From Diplonema japonicum (lineage: Eukaryota > Euglenozoa > Diplonemea > Diplonemida > Diplonemidae): 64,000 nucleotides of DNA. Position 1 is the stretch's first letter, and every line of letters begins with the position of its first letter. The translations under genes were made by a program, and so were the position numbers. Below are positions 8,457-18,878 of the stretch, one piece after another. The notes under the pieces were generated by a model. That model was given only the letters and a program-made list of their open reading frames with translations. It did not search any database and was not told the origin of the DNA. Location: positions 186,001-250,000 of the forward strand of contig OZ025704.1 of the NCBI GenBank assembly GCA_964019335.1. The letters run 5' to 3'.

Positions 8457-9554
8457 TTAACCACTAAAGGACCATGAGGACATATGTGTCCTTAAGAAAA
8501 ATAATCTTTTCTATGTGACACTTTTTGTGCCCCACAGCCCCTGGACTTTACTAAGACCCATTGTTCCGCAATTTTTTTTTATTTGAAATACCCTTTAACA
8601 AACACAAAAACCCGTCCCCAAGGGGGTTGCTTGGTGTCCTGTTTTACTTAGTATTTGAGAGCAGCTTCTCAGGACCTTCGAAAGTGATTTCAAGTGCTTC
8701 TTCCAGCCCCAGCACCACCTCAGATGAGGGTGGTGTGCGTTGGGGGACAAATATCAACCGTATACCGGCCAGGAAATGACATGGGTACAGGGGTCCAGCA
8801 ACATCGAACGGTGACATGGATAGGCTACAACTTTTCTGTTTGTTTATCACAAACAGCTTGCTGAGGTCCATTATCAGCTGTTCGAAGGTGTATGCCACAT
8901 CCAAGGGCACCACATTCGACGCAGACGTGGTACAACTCAACACCTGGATCGCCGTCTGGGTTCTGGACGAAGTCTGCAGGGCGGGCGTCAAGGACTACTG
9001 GTCTACAAAGGAAGAGATTGCAACGCCTTACATAGGCCGTGTCCTGGGCCGCGCCACATTTCTCCATATCTTCTTGAACGGGACACTATCAAAAGTGGAG
9101 ATGCTGCATTCCTAGACTCCCCCAGCTGGAAAGCTGCATACCACCCCCGGTCAAGGGCTGAGCATTGATTCGCTCTTTCTCCCACCTTAAGCACAGCGTT
9201 TTTCAGCCAGCTAAACGCAAGCGCTATGGCTTTAAGGTGTACTCCGCCGCATTCATGCACAGGGTGCGCGCTTAACATTAGAATTTACCCTGGTGGGGAC
9301 CCGGAGGACACGGTACCATGTCTTCTTCGACAGTTCGAGCATCGTGGTCACTGGGTTGCGATGGATAATCTTTATTCTAATTACCATCCCTGCATGGAAA
9401 ATAAACTGTTTTTTTTACCCCCTGGGTCACGTGCTTTTTAAAGGGTATAGTGTACTTTCCTATGGTTAAACTCTCGCATTTTTTTTCCCCGGGTTCATAA
9501 ATAGACAGTCCTTGGCATTTTTTTCGCCAAAACCCCCGGTCCTTTAGTGGTTAA
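8457..9554 (+). mobile_element. piggyBac-type element, TTAA-flanked, defective
   Basis: The element is bounded by TTAA at 8457-8460 and 9551-9554. Perfect 13-bp terminal inverted repeats lie immediately inside: CCACTAAAGGACC at 8461-8473 and GGTCCTTTAGTGG at 9538-9550. TTAA target duplication and short TIRs are standard for the piggyBac superfamily. The 1.1-kb interior holds broken pieces of a DDE_Tnp_1_7 transposase on the + strand. Autonomous relatives are about twice as long, so this is an internally deleted, non-autonomous copy. A subterminal imperfect palindrome around GGACATATGTGTCC lies just inside the left end. Confidence 0.85.
8816..9441 (+). pseudogene. Broken piggyBac transposase (DDE_Tnp_1_7)
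   Basis: The 5' part includes 'WIAVWVLDEVCRAGVKDYWS' and 'TPYIGRVLGRATFLHIF', matching the N-terminal piggyBac block (helix, then DYWS, then TPF...M.R.RF..I). After an in-frame stop near 9115, a second frame reads 'KRYGFKVYSAAF', and a third contains 'IRIYPGGDPEDTVPCLLRQF' and 'GHWVAMDNLYSN', the catalytic-Asp block usually written DNFYTS. The pieces are in order but in different frames, and the first catalytic Asp region and the C-terminal cysteine-rich domain are missing. The gene is not functional. Confidence 0.8.
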
Positions 9555-9724
9555 AAAAAAAGAAAATAGAAAAAAAGAAACTCCGGTTTCCCACATTTCA
9601 TCCTTTTTTTTTTCTTTTTTTCTTTTTAAACCCCCATCACCCGGTCTTTTGCGATTTATTAAAATAGGGGAAAAAAGCCGGAGGGTGGGTGGGATTCGTA
9701 TTAAAAAAAAAGTCTCTTTTTAAC

Positions 9725-9938
9725 TTAACCCTTATGCAACCAAGGGGGGGTAATTGATTTTTGAAAATTTCCAGATTCAGATGGAAACAAATAGTGTATT
9801 TAATGAAGATTTTCAAAGTTTTTACATTCCAATTTTTTTTCTTCTGAAAACCGATCCGAGACTTTGGTCTAGATGACCAGAGAACAATTTACACCTATTC
9901 ACTGCTTCCACAGAAGCAGTTGGCTGCATAAGGGTTAA
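9725..9938. mobile_element. 214-bp TTAA MITE (piggyBac-like)
   Basis: TTAA at 9725-9728 is followed by CCCTTATGCAACC (9729-9741). The other end reads GGCTGCATAAGGG (9922-9934) and then TTAA (9935-9938), giving 12 of 13 matching TIR positions. The TIR differs from that of the 8457-9554 element and starts CCCTT, a common piggyBac-family terminus. The interior is AT-rich and non-coding. It lies 170 bp from the larger element and so belongs to a different family in the same cluster. Confidence 0.7.
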
Positions 9939-10204
9939 ACCCTCAGAAATAAAGAAAGAGATGTTTTTGTATGTCAAAGAAAAAAAAAATCAGGTAAGTT
10001 TTTTTTATTATTATCCCCTAAACGCCGGAGCCTATCTACGGTACCCCCCCATTTTCGTTGTTGCTTTAAATACTCAAAAAAGGGGCAGCATGCAACCATA
10101 GGAAGGTGCAAGGAAAGGGTAAACGGTACTAAAATTTTCAATTCCAGGTGCCAGATTCAGATGAGAACACTTAACTATGTGTGTAAGAGGGGACAGCAAA
10201 CCCT

Positions 10205-10660
10205 TAGGAGTCGACAGCACGCATGACTAGGTCCTGTGTTGTGGACTTCTTGCTGAAAATGTTGAAATTCGTCAGGTAACAGTTTTATGAGTCGCATGTA
10301 GCGATTGCCTTGATGCCCACCGCGCCATGACTTTTATTGTTGTCGGGATAACACTGTCGTCAACAGACAACCACTTGCCAGGGGTCCGCACAGTCCTACA
10401 CCGGTTGACAATGATGTCAAGAAACCTGCGCATGAGGTGCAGTTTCAGGCCTTCCAAATGTTTTCCAGGTTGTCAAAGGTGAGGTAGCGCTGTATGTCAA
10501 CGAATCGGTTTGCTCATTTTCTCAAAAGCCGGGATGGTTAAATTAGAATTTGTTGTCCAGTAGCTCTTCATGTTCGGTGCCGAGCGTAAACCCATTAACA
10601 GGACCAACCCAAGCCAAATTTTGTACTCTGGGATGGAAAGATTCAGATTCCGCTGTTTTT
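10205..10660 (-). pseudogene. Second piggyBac transposase relic
   Basis: On the minus strand the frame at 10457-10272 contains 'NRCRTVRTPGKWLSVDDSVI', which corresponds to the piggyBac segment before and at the first catalytic Asp (..P....LSVDESMI). It is followed by a degenerate equivalent of the FKGR...QYMP segment, split over frames ('ARWASRQS', 'NRYMRLIK'). Upstream on the same strand another frame reads 'VDIQRYLTFDNLEN'. Stops and shifts interrupt the gene. Clear TTAA/TIR boundaries were not found. Its orientation is opposite to that of the 8457 element. Confidence 0.6.
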
Positions 10661-11233
10661 TTGAATCGAAACGACCGTTCGTGGAAGAAACTATGAGCTC
10701 AAGTACCGGGTGTGTAAAAAAAAAAGATAAAAAACACCCTCCTCATTGGCCGCTTCACCTAGAGGTGTCCTAAGCCCACCTTTTCACGGAAATGATATGT
10801 TTCGGGCCTTTGGGAGTATTTCTCCCACCCAAGCATCGTTTCCGGCCCCTCTTTGACCGCCTCATCGTCTTTTTCTTCTTTATCTGACCAGTCAGACTCA
10901 CGTTTTCGCTGCTATTTTGACCATCTGATTTCATTTTAAGCCAACCCTGCCGGTTTCAATTAAAACAAAACTTTTTAACGCAAAATGTAGTTCCAAGACA
11001 AAATAAACCGCGCAACAATGCCATATTTTGAAGTCCAGGGACCGTGTTCGAAAAAAAGTACTTAGCGAAAAAGCAAATTTTGAAATAAGGACAAAAACGT
11101 CCGCGCGGGCGTTTAGGGGTTATTATTATTCATTTTTCTTACAGCATTTTATTTTTCTTTTTTTTTTTTTTTTTTTTGAACCTACAACTCGGCCACGGTG
11201 CGCCCCCTTGTAATCAAGTAGACAGTTCTTGTA
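10661..11233. other. Non-coding flank of the transposon block
   Basis: The sequence is mixed and moderately AT-rich, without the long homopolymers typical of the other gaps until 11155. No open frame, transposase signature or RNA gene was recognised. It may be decayed mobile-element sequence. The T run at 11158-11177 and the following CAG at 11234-11236 look like the processing signal for the next gene. Confidence 0.4.
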
Positions 11234-11272
11234 CAGGGCGCCGCCAACACCGGGCTCCTTTAACTCATATAT
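11234..11272 (+). repeat. 39-40 bp direct repeat, right copy
   Basis: This is the partner of 8358-8397. It lies 74 nt before the kinase start codon and directly after GTA, in the form CAG followed by GGCGCCGCC. It is therefore probably the start of the kinase mRNA body after spliced-leader addition. The two copies bracket 2.8 kb of transposon-derived DNA. Confidence 0.7.
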
Positions 11273-11345
11273 TTTTTTGTGTGTGTGTACTCTTTCAATA
11301 AAAAAAAAAAAAAAAGAAGAAGGGGGAAAAAAAAAAAAAAAAAAA

Positions 11346-13327
11346 ATGTTTTCGAGAAACAGCAAGCAGGCGGCGACACCCAACAGCACCGCCGCCAACA
11401 AGGAGACATCCCAGCCGTTCAAAATAGGGAGTTATGTGCTGGGCAAGACACTGGGCAAGGGCTCGTTCGGAAAGGTGAAGCTCGCAACGCACGAGGTCAC
11501 CGGACACAAGGTGGCGGTGAAGATCCTCAACCGGCACAAAATAAAATCTTCCCAGATGGACAAAAAAATCAAGAGGGAGATCACAGTACTCAAGCTCTTC
11601 AGACACCCCAACATAATCAGGCTTTATGACGTAATGGAAACCACCACCGACATTTTCATGTGCATGGAGTACGTGGACAAAGGAGAGCTCTACGACTATA
11701 TTGTAAAACACGGCGTTTTATCGCAAAGCGCCGCGAGGAGATTCTTCCAACAAATCATTTCCGGGGTTGAATACTGCCATCACTACCAAGTAGCCCACCG
11801 CGATTTAAAACCAGAAAATCTCCTCCTGGATTCCAAACTAAACGTGAAAATCGCTGATTTTGGACTGTCCAACCTCATGAAAGACGGTGACTTTCTTAAA
11901 ACATCATGCGGGTCGCCAAACTACGCTGCACCAGAAGTTATAAGCGGGATGCTGTACGCGGGGCCGGAAATCGATGTGTGGAGCTGCGGGGTGATTTTGT
12001 ACGCGTTGCTGTGCGGGAGGCTGCCATTCGACGAAGAGTCTATCCCGGCATTGTTTCAGAAGATTAAGTCCGGTAGGTTTTACTTACCACCGTCGATCCC
12101 GCAGGGCCCGAGGGATATCATTAAAAAGGTGCTGCTTGTTGACCCCATGCGGCGTATGACCCTGTCACAGATCCGAGAAACAGAATGGTTTCAAACAGAT
12201 CTCCCAGCGCATCTATCACTGTCCCCAGCACAGCTCGCGGAAAAATCGCAGTCGGACGACATCGATATGGAAATCGTAAAACAAGTTTGCATAAAACTCG
12301 ACATCACCCAGGACGTCGTTATTAATGTTGTGGAGAATGGTGACGATCCTTCCGTCGCGGATTATGACGTGTCGCTTGCTTACAACATTTTGTTGGACAC
12401 AAAAAAGCGGAAAGAACTTGAAATCCTCGCAGAGGTCGGAACGGATGAACCGCCATCATCTCCCAACGGTACTGTGGAAGCAGCTCCGTCGGCAAGTACT
12501 GGAACAAGCACTCCGGCTATGAACAGTTTGACATCGAGCCCGGTTATCGACATCCTAACACAGCTTAGTGCAATTCACACAAAAACACGTTACAACAAGT
12601 CGAAATTTGTTGTCCCGTCTTCGTTGCCGTCTTCTGTCTCGTTGAGTAAAACCCCTATGTCGAGCAGCCCACCGTTTAAGTCGTATATTCAGAGGAGTTT
12701 GGGCGGTGCGATTCATAGTGCGGCGAAATCGGCGCCGGGTTTTATGGGTTCTCCCACAGAGGCTGAACCGTATTCTGCACAGAATGGGGGTGATGATTCT
12801 ATGATCTTCCCCCTTGATGACGCGACGGTGGGTAGTGCCAGCGGTGGGACGCTTCCTCCTCAGGAATCGTCGTCGCAGGACAACACGGATAGTCTGGACG
12901 GGGCTGGGTTCCTCGCTTACCACGGGTGCGGGTGGCGTTTGGGGTTGATGTCTGAGAAGAAATCAGCGGATGTTTTAACAGCAATTTATGACATACTGGT
13001 GGAAAAACAGCTGGTTTGGAAGGTATTTGAAAAAAAAAAAGAAGGAAAAAAAAAGAAGAAAAAAAAAAAAAAAAAGGTAATTAGCCCCTACCATCTTAGC
13101 GTGCGGGGGATCAAGCACAAACCGGGGGATTTTAAAATTGGCATCCGTCTTTACAGGATGCATGATCGGCATGACAAGGTGTGTGGGGTTAAAAAAATTT
13201 TTATTGGGGGAAAAAAAAAAAAAAAAAGGGATTTTTGATCGATCTCACCCGGATAGACGGGAATACTCTGCCCACTATGGACATCATCAGTGAGTTGTAC
13301 GATTTGTTTCAGGTCCGTGTAGTGTAA
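11346..13327 (+). CDS. SNF1/AMPK-alpha-type Ser/Thr kinase (3 exons)
   Basis: Exons 11346-13022, 13077-13178 and 13229-13327 are joined over introns of 54 nt (GTATTT) and 50 nt (GTGTGT), both full of A. The kinase domain (about residues 25-280) is complete: GKGSFGKVKLA, VAVKIL, HRDLKPENLLLD, DFGLSN, then SCGSPNYAAPEVISGMLY, the AMPK/SNF1-type activation segment with its phosphorylatable Thr in LKTSCGS. A UBA-like autoinhibitory region follows (DIDMEIVKQVCIKLDI...DVSLAYNIL). The last exons give the alpha-subunit C-terminal domain, ending 'GFLIDLTRIDG...ISELYDLFQ', which normally binds beta and gamma subunits. Intron 1 happens to be open in frame, so an unspliced reading adds poly-Lys. It is the energy-sensing kinase of the heterotrimeric complex. 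Confidence 0.9.
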
Positions 13328-13756
13328 TGGGGGGAGAGAGAGAGAGAGAGAGGGGGGGGGGGGGGGGGGGGGGGGAGATGGGTTTCAAAAAAAAAAGTGT
13401 TTTGACGGGGTGGGTATATATTTATATTATTTTTTTTTCTTTTTACAAGCAAAAAAAAAAAAATCTGGTTTTGGCTTCGTACTTATTTGTTTTTACGGGG
13501 GGGGGGGGGGGGGGGGTTTCGGGGCTAATTCAGTATAGCGGCATCATTTGGGTTTTTTAAAAAAAGAATAAAAAAATAAAAAAAACCAAAAGAGAGAAAA
13601 AAAAGAATTGTGTTCACATTAGACTATTTTTTACTAAGAGGTGATTTCGAAAAATGCCATTTTCTGCCATAATTGTCTTAAAGGGGGGTGGGGTGGGGAA
13701 GAGGTATCAAATAAAAAAAAACTCCCCCCCTGCTTTCTTCTTTTTTCTCTCTCTCT

Positions 13757-13788
<32 letters not shown>

Positions 13789-13813
13789 CTTCAAGGTTAT
13801 TTGTTGACAACTA

Positions 13814-13849
<36 letters not shown>

Positions 13850-14451
13850 GGGAGAAAGAGGGGAAAAAAAAAGCAGTTTTGGGACCATTTTGATACCCCC
13901 ACCCCAGTAATGTGGTGTGTACGTGTATTTTTTCCTAAATGATTTTTTTTTATAGCATTTTTTTTTTTCCCCCTTCCTGTTTTTTTTTTTTAAAGAAGAG
14001 AAAAAAACCACCCTAGCTGCCCCCACAGTGCTTTGTGTGTAGAGTTGTCGTTGATATCATCTTTCCCGCTTTTTTTTTCTTTTTCCGTTTTTTTTTTTTT
14101 TTTTTTTTTTTTTTTCATTCTTGTGACATAAAATCCGAATAATGGAAGGAGCAAGGGGGAAGGGAGGGGTGCTGAAGGGGTCTCTGTTTTATATGTGCAA
14201 AAGTTGATGTTTTAACCACACTGGGAGGACCCCCCCCCCCCCCCCCCCCCCCCCCAACTGCTAGCGCACCCGGCTGGTCCGAACTGGACTTTTCTTTGTT
14301 TTGCAGTTATTATTATTCCCCCCCCCCCCCTTGAAAACGTTTTTTTTTTCTTCGTTCTTAGTCAGTGGGCTGTTCTGTACCCCAAAGACCATGAATTTTG
14401 TTTATTTAGTTTTTTTTTCTTTCTTTTTTTTCTTTTAAATTATTTCTTACG

Positions 14452-14645
14452 CAGGTTTCTAGGAGTGAAGCAAGAACAGCAAGCACGGAACTCGGCGTAC
14501 AGTTCGGTAAAACAAGCCTTGCCCGGCGAAAAGCAAAGCGAGGGTGAAGTGGCTTTGCAAGGAGACTGTTCTTTGCCTCACGAGAGACCCCGGCGAGAGG
14601 ATAATTGCCGAATAAGGAAAAGCGGATGATAGTGAAGTACAAAGG
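14452..14645 (+). other. Unexplained ordinary-composition segment (possible exon or ncRNA)
   Basis: After TTTCTTACGCAG, the frame starting TTT CTA GGA GTG is open to TGA at about 14628 and reads 'FLGVKQEQQARNSAYSSVKQ', then 'ALPGEKQSEGEVALQGDCSL'. It has no ATG of its own. The composition is like the exons of this window, and it is an island in homopolymer DNA. It could be a 3' exon of an unseen gene, a gene relic or a non-coding RNA. No family was recognised. Confidence 0.25.
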
Positions 14646-15198
14646 AAACACAAAAAAAAAAAAAAAAAAAAGGGGGAGTGTGTCCTCCCAACCCACGGCT
14701 CGACGTTTTTTTTTTTTTTTTTTTTTTTTCTAAAATGGAAAAAAGAGAAGAAAGAAAAAAAAAGTTTTTTAAAAATAATCGACAGTATTCTGAGTTACAA
14801 AGTATAACTTTCTTTTGTAACCGCCCATGCCAATTGACAGAGCTTTTTGAACAGTCTTTGACAAAAACGAAATGGGGACGGGGGGGAAAGGAAGCAGCAC
14901 ACACGTTCGCGGGTTCGTTTTCATTTTTTTTTTCCCCCTATTTTTTATTTCAGCTTACAGCAAAAAAAAAAAAAAAAAAAAGAAACCCGTGTTTTGCTAT
15001 TTCCTGTATTTGAGGTGTTGATGTGCTCCAGAATTTGGTTTGTCCACGTACAAAATAAAGTACTTTCTATTTTTTTTTTTTTTTTTTTTTTTTTTGCCAT
15101 AAATAAATTTGTACTTTTTCTTCCCCCACCCTCCTTTTCTCCTTCGTCTGTACTTTAAGCTCCCCCTCCACTCCTGCATTCGTTTCAGCCTTTTTTGT

Positions 15199-15381
15199 AA
15201 CGCTCCATATCTCTAAAACCCGTCTATCCTGGTCGATCCTGAACTTGATCATTGAAGAGTTGCGGGAACGAGTTCATTGCAGCCCTTGTTTTGGAAAAAA
15301 AAAAAAAAAAAGGAAAACAAAAATAAAATAGCGATTTTCTTTGTGGGAGTAGCAGACGAGTTTTTAGAGATATGGGGCGGT
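15199..15381. repeat. Inverted-repeat element 'ATATCTCTA', copy A
   Basis: The left end is AACGCTCCATATCTCTAAAA and the right end TTTTTAGAGATATGGGGCGG is its near complement. The interior shares 'CCCGTCT', 'TTGAAGAG' and an A-rich core with the copy at 51468-51612. Both copies sit between T-runs. This fits a short non-autonomous inverted-repeat transposon. No coding capacity is present. Confidence 0.55.
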
Positions 15382-16004
15382 ACTTTTTTTTTTCACGTTT
15401 TTTTATTTGTGCTCCTCCCGCCCTCCCATTTCTGGTATTTCTTTTTTTTTTTTTTTTTTTTGTGAGAAAGTAAAGTAGCTAGTATAGGAAGTATGGAAAA
15501 AAAAAAGTTTTTTGTTGAACGTGTCCCTGAAAAAAATTGTTTTGTGAGGGGGGGGGGGGGGGGGGGGACGAGAACAATTAATAGGCGAGTTTTTCTTTGT
15601 TTGTTCGATGGGAAAAGAACAAGGCTATCTCTCACCCAATAATAGGGGGGAAAGGGGAGGGAGGGGGTTCCCGTTTCTCGATTCACCAAAAATATTATTA
15701 ACTACAGCCAACAACGTAATCGGCTTTTTTTTTTTTTCTCTTCTTTCTCTCTTTACTAGCTATTTTTTTTACTTTTTTTTATCGCCCCCCTCCTCCTTCC
15801 ATTTCGCCCTTCCCCTTCTCCTCTCCGCATGCCGCCTTTTTTTTTTTTTTTTTTACTTTCCATTTTTTTTCTTTTTATTTCATCTGTTTCTGCGCATCAA
15901 TACACGATTTCCTTTTATTCAAAATTTATTCTTCTTCTTCTTTCCCCCCTTTTTTTTCCCCCTGCACCCAAAAAAAAAAAAAAAAGAAGGGGGTAAAAAA
16001 AAAA

Positions 16005-18644
16005 ATGCAAGAATGGAGCCACGAGGAGGAGGAACTACTAAAAATGGAGGCCCTGGAAGTCGTCAAAAAGCGGGACCTGCATTGGGAAGAGGACCTCCCC
16101 CTCCGCATTGACTCCATGATAGAAGCACTGGAGAAGGAGAACAGCACCATCGACAGGGACATTGGGATGATGACGTCGATTCAAGTTGACGAGGTGAGGC
16201 AGTCTTTTAAGCTACTGGGCCAAACCAAGCCAGAAGCAGACAATTTAGTCAAAATATTCGACGAACTAGGCCTTTTAGTCGCCGCAGAACGGGAAGACAT
16301 GAAGGATTTCAAACAACTCAAGGAGGTTCACGAAACCCTCGAAACGTTATCATCCGTGACCAACACCGTCGATATGCTGCTGTCTTTACAGCAAAAACAT
16401 GTAGAATACGAGGAAGCACTGCAATCGTCAGGACCAACAATATCGGCAACCTGCACGGGATTATGGCCGGTTCATGAATTCAAACAAAACCTCAGCACGG
16501 CCTCAGGACACCCTGACAAACAAAAGTTCTCGTCGCACTTCACACTACTGTGCAACACCTTGCAGAGCGTCGTCGGGAAAATGCGGAAAACCTTCACGAA
16601 ATTCTCCAAGGCCGGGTGCGAGATAAACAACCTGGACAACAACGGAGGGGACTGGGGGAAGCTATTGGATGAAGAGTTCGCCCTTCTATCCGACGCCATG
16701 GATGTTGTCAACTCTGAAAGAGAGTTGATGTTCTCATCTGACCTCAGTTTATTCGACGACCACGAAAAGAAATACGTGAAAGAAGGCGGGCTCTGGTCGC
16801 TCTGCCTTCAATGGATTACACAAGGTACGAACAAACTGTGGGTAGACTCGCTCCGCCTCTCACGAACCAACGGCGAGGAAGATCTTCTCAACACAGAATC
16901 CACCAAGACAATACTCGACCGCCTCAGTGAATGGATCAAAGCCCTGGACGGCATTATCTTCAACCTTATCAAAGACGGCCACCCGGAACCGACACCTTCC
17001 ACCCTCGCTCAAGGACCTTGGAAGGACACCGCTCACGCTGAAGCGATCGTCCGTATAATATGCGATGTCGGCCATGAAATGGTAATGAGAATCCTCAATC
17101 TGTGGATCTCACGAATGGGGACCGAGAATAAGCTCGGCGCGCCGGACCTCCTCGTCATTGTAAAATGGACCAAGATGTACGATACGCAACAGGGTATCTT
17201 AAGGTGTTACCAGGGTTTTAAACTAACCGGGCCGGCTCCTCACATACTAACCGCAAAGGGGAAACAAGAACTCGAAGAAAAACGCGCTTTAATGCTTCGC
17301 TACATGTCGCAAACGCTGAAAGAATGGCTCGGAGACATGGCGGAACGGCAAGCCACGACAACCATCAACCTCGCTTACGACTCCGAGTCTGGGATACAGC
17401 GTAAAGGCAGGGCAGGGATATTCCACACAATGGGCCCCGTCGACTTCTTCGATCTCCTCAACACCCAGTACGACGAAATCGGGCATTTCAAAGACACCTC
17501 GGCCATGGAATCCCTCGCAAGCGGGGTTCAATACGCCACCTTGCAATACATGGGTAAGATGAAGGAGTGTTGCAAGCATGAATGGTGGACGGATAAACTT
17601 GCAGCCGAAACCTTCAAAGCACCTTTCAACGGGAGTAATCACCGGTTCGTAGCATCCATGGCGCTGCTTAACGATGCGGCAACATTTCAGGAAAACCTTC
17701 CAAGGATCGAGGGAAGGTTCAAAACGGTGGTACAGCCGTCAAAGCTGCACTTTGATGTCGCATTCTCTGAAGTGGCGGAACTAACGCACATTTCAATCCA
17801 CGAATTCGGATATTTCATCACAATATCTGAATGCTCGGAGATGTGGGACGGTCTATTCCCGTCTCCTGAAGGGTCGTCTTTTCCCGATATACTCGCAACA
17901 ATTGCAGATTATGAAGGAGATTTGAAAACCGGTCTGGATAGCGACAAACATGAAAAAACTGTTCAAGCGATGGGGAAGCTATGCGAGGTGGAGTATTTAA
18001 AACGCTTTGCGGGGTTTTGCAAGGACGACAAGCAGAAGAAATTCGAAGGCAGGCGGGTCGAGGAGATGAAAACCGACCATCGCGGGCTTGTCGAAACCTT
18101 CGAAGGGTTCGGAGCGACCGACATCGCATCAGGCGCCATCAAGTTACTAGCAGACATCACAGGCGCACTGTATCAGAAAGTGTGGGTTTCTTATGAGAAC
18201 CATATTGAAAAGCTTATCAAGATGTTCCCTGACGTCCCTTCCGAGCTGGTTAGATTTTTAGTCAAAAAAATCGACCTATCGAGCAGCGAACGGGAGCGTG
18301 CAACAGAGCCCTGGGACGCTATGATCAACTCGCAGGATAGAGATGAAAACGATGTCCCTGCAGCGGTGTCGTCCGGTGCAGTCGCGCCCACGGTGTTCTC
18401 TAACATCCGTATCGACACGTCTGCGAACAAGGGTGTCATGTCGAGCCTGTTCGGGAAATTCGGCGGGAACAAAAACAAACGGAAGTCCCTGCAAAAACCC
18501 GGGAAATCCGACCCCTCGGCAGCCCCCCCTTCCGGCCCCGCTTCGCCGGCCAACAACGCTCCTCCTCCACAACAAGAAAAACAAAGCGAACAGTTCACGC
18601 AAGCGGTTACCGTGGGTTCTTTGAGCGACTTCTTAAACTCGTAG
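16005..18644 (+). CDS. Probable exocyst subunit Sec6 (EXOC3-like)
   Basis: The gene is intronless, 879 aa, with ATG 16005 after an A run. The N-terminal 110 residues are charged helices (EALEKENSTIDRDIGMM and LGQTKPEADNLVKIFDELGL). The body is alpha-helical, with 'GPVDFFDLLNTQYDEIGHFK', which resembles the Sec6 segment around a pocket-like domain, and a C-terminal helical block ending 'SELVRFLVKKIDLSSSERER'. A basic, Pro-rich tail follows. Overall length and layout match the CATCHR-type tethering subunit Sec6, which anchors the exocyst at the plasma membrane for secretory vesicle docking. The identity rests on pattern recall, not alignment; another CATCHR-family subunit is possible. Confidence 0.55.
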   Translation: MQEWSHEEEELLKMEALEVVKKRDLHWEEDLPLRIDSMIEALEKENSTIDRDIGMMTSIQVDEVRQSFKLLGQTKPEADNLVKIFDELGLLVAAEREDMKDFKQLKEVHETLETLSSVTNTVDMLLSLQQKHVEYEEALQSSGPTISATCTGLWPVHEFKQNLSTASGHPDKQKFSSHFTLLCNTLQSVVGKMRKTFTKFSKAGCEINNLDNNGGDWGKLLDEEFALLSDAMDVVNSERELMFSSDLSLFDDHEKKYVKEGGLWSLCLQWITQGTNKLWVDSLRLSRTNGEEDLLNTESTKTILDRLSEWIKALDGIIFNLIKDGHPEPTPSTLAQGPWKDTAHAEAIVRIICDVGHEMVMRILNLWISRMGTENKLGAPDLLVIVKWTKMYDTQQGILRCYQGFKLTGPAPHILTAKGKQELEEKRALMLRYMSQTLKEWLGDMAERQATTTINLAYDSESGIQRKGRAGIFHTMGPVDFFDLLNTQYDEIGHFKDTSAMESLASGVQYATLQYMGKMKECCKHEWWTDKLAAETFKAPFNGSNHRFVASMALLNDAATFQENLPRIEGRFKTVVQPSKLHFDVAFSEVAELTHISIHEFGYFITISECSEMWDGLFPSPEGSSFPDILATIADYEGDLKTGLDSDKHEKTVQAMGKLCEVEYLKRFAGFCKDDKQKKFEGRRVEEMKTDHRGLVETFEGFGATDIASGAIKLLADITGALYQKVWVSYENHIEKLIKMFPDVPSELVRFLVKKIDLSSSERERATEPWDAMINSQDRDENDVPAAVSSGAVAPTVFSNIRIDTSANKGVMSSLFGKFGGNKNKRKSLQKPGKSDPSAAPPSGPASPANNAPPPQQEKQSEQFTQAVTVGSLSDFLNS

Positions 18645-18797
18645 TGGTGATTTACAAAAAAAAAAAAAAAAAAAAAATAGATTTTTTTTTGTTCGTTTTT
18701 TTTTTTTTTTTTTTTTTTTTCTCTCTCCCCCAACTATGTAAAAGGTCCGTATTAACATGGCAGCACAGCAACCGAGGCTGACGGGTGGCGCGTGTAT

Positions 18798-18833
<36 letters not shown>

Positions 18834-18878
18834 CCCCCCACACACTCAACCCTAGTGATACGGAAGAAACGTGATGTG

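Larger units (their letters stand above)
13328..16004. other. 2.7-kb homopolymer-rich intergenic region
   Basis: Runs of G, C, A and T dominate, including a (GA)n/G tract at 13335-13375 and a poly-C tract near 14231-14255. Two parts stand out. At 14455-14640 there is ordinary-composition sequence after an acceptor-like TTACGCAG that stays open for about 60 codons. At 15199-15381 there is a palindromic element described separately. The open frames elsewhere are poly-Lys or poly-Phe artefacts. A long T/C tract ending near 15960 precedes the next gene. Confidence 0.5.

Noticed and set aside
13023-13228. Frameshift or poly-Lys tail in the SNF1 kinase
   Set aside because: Two short A-rich introns explain it, and their removal gives the expected AMPK-alpha C-terminus.
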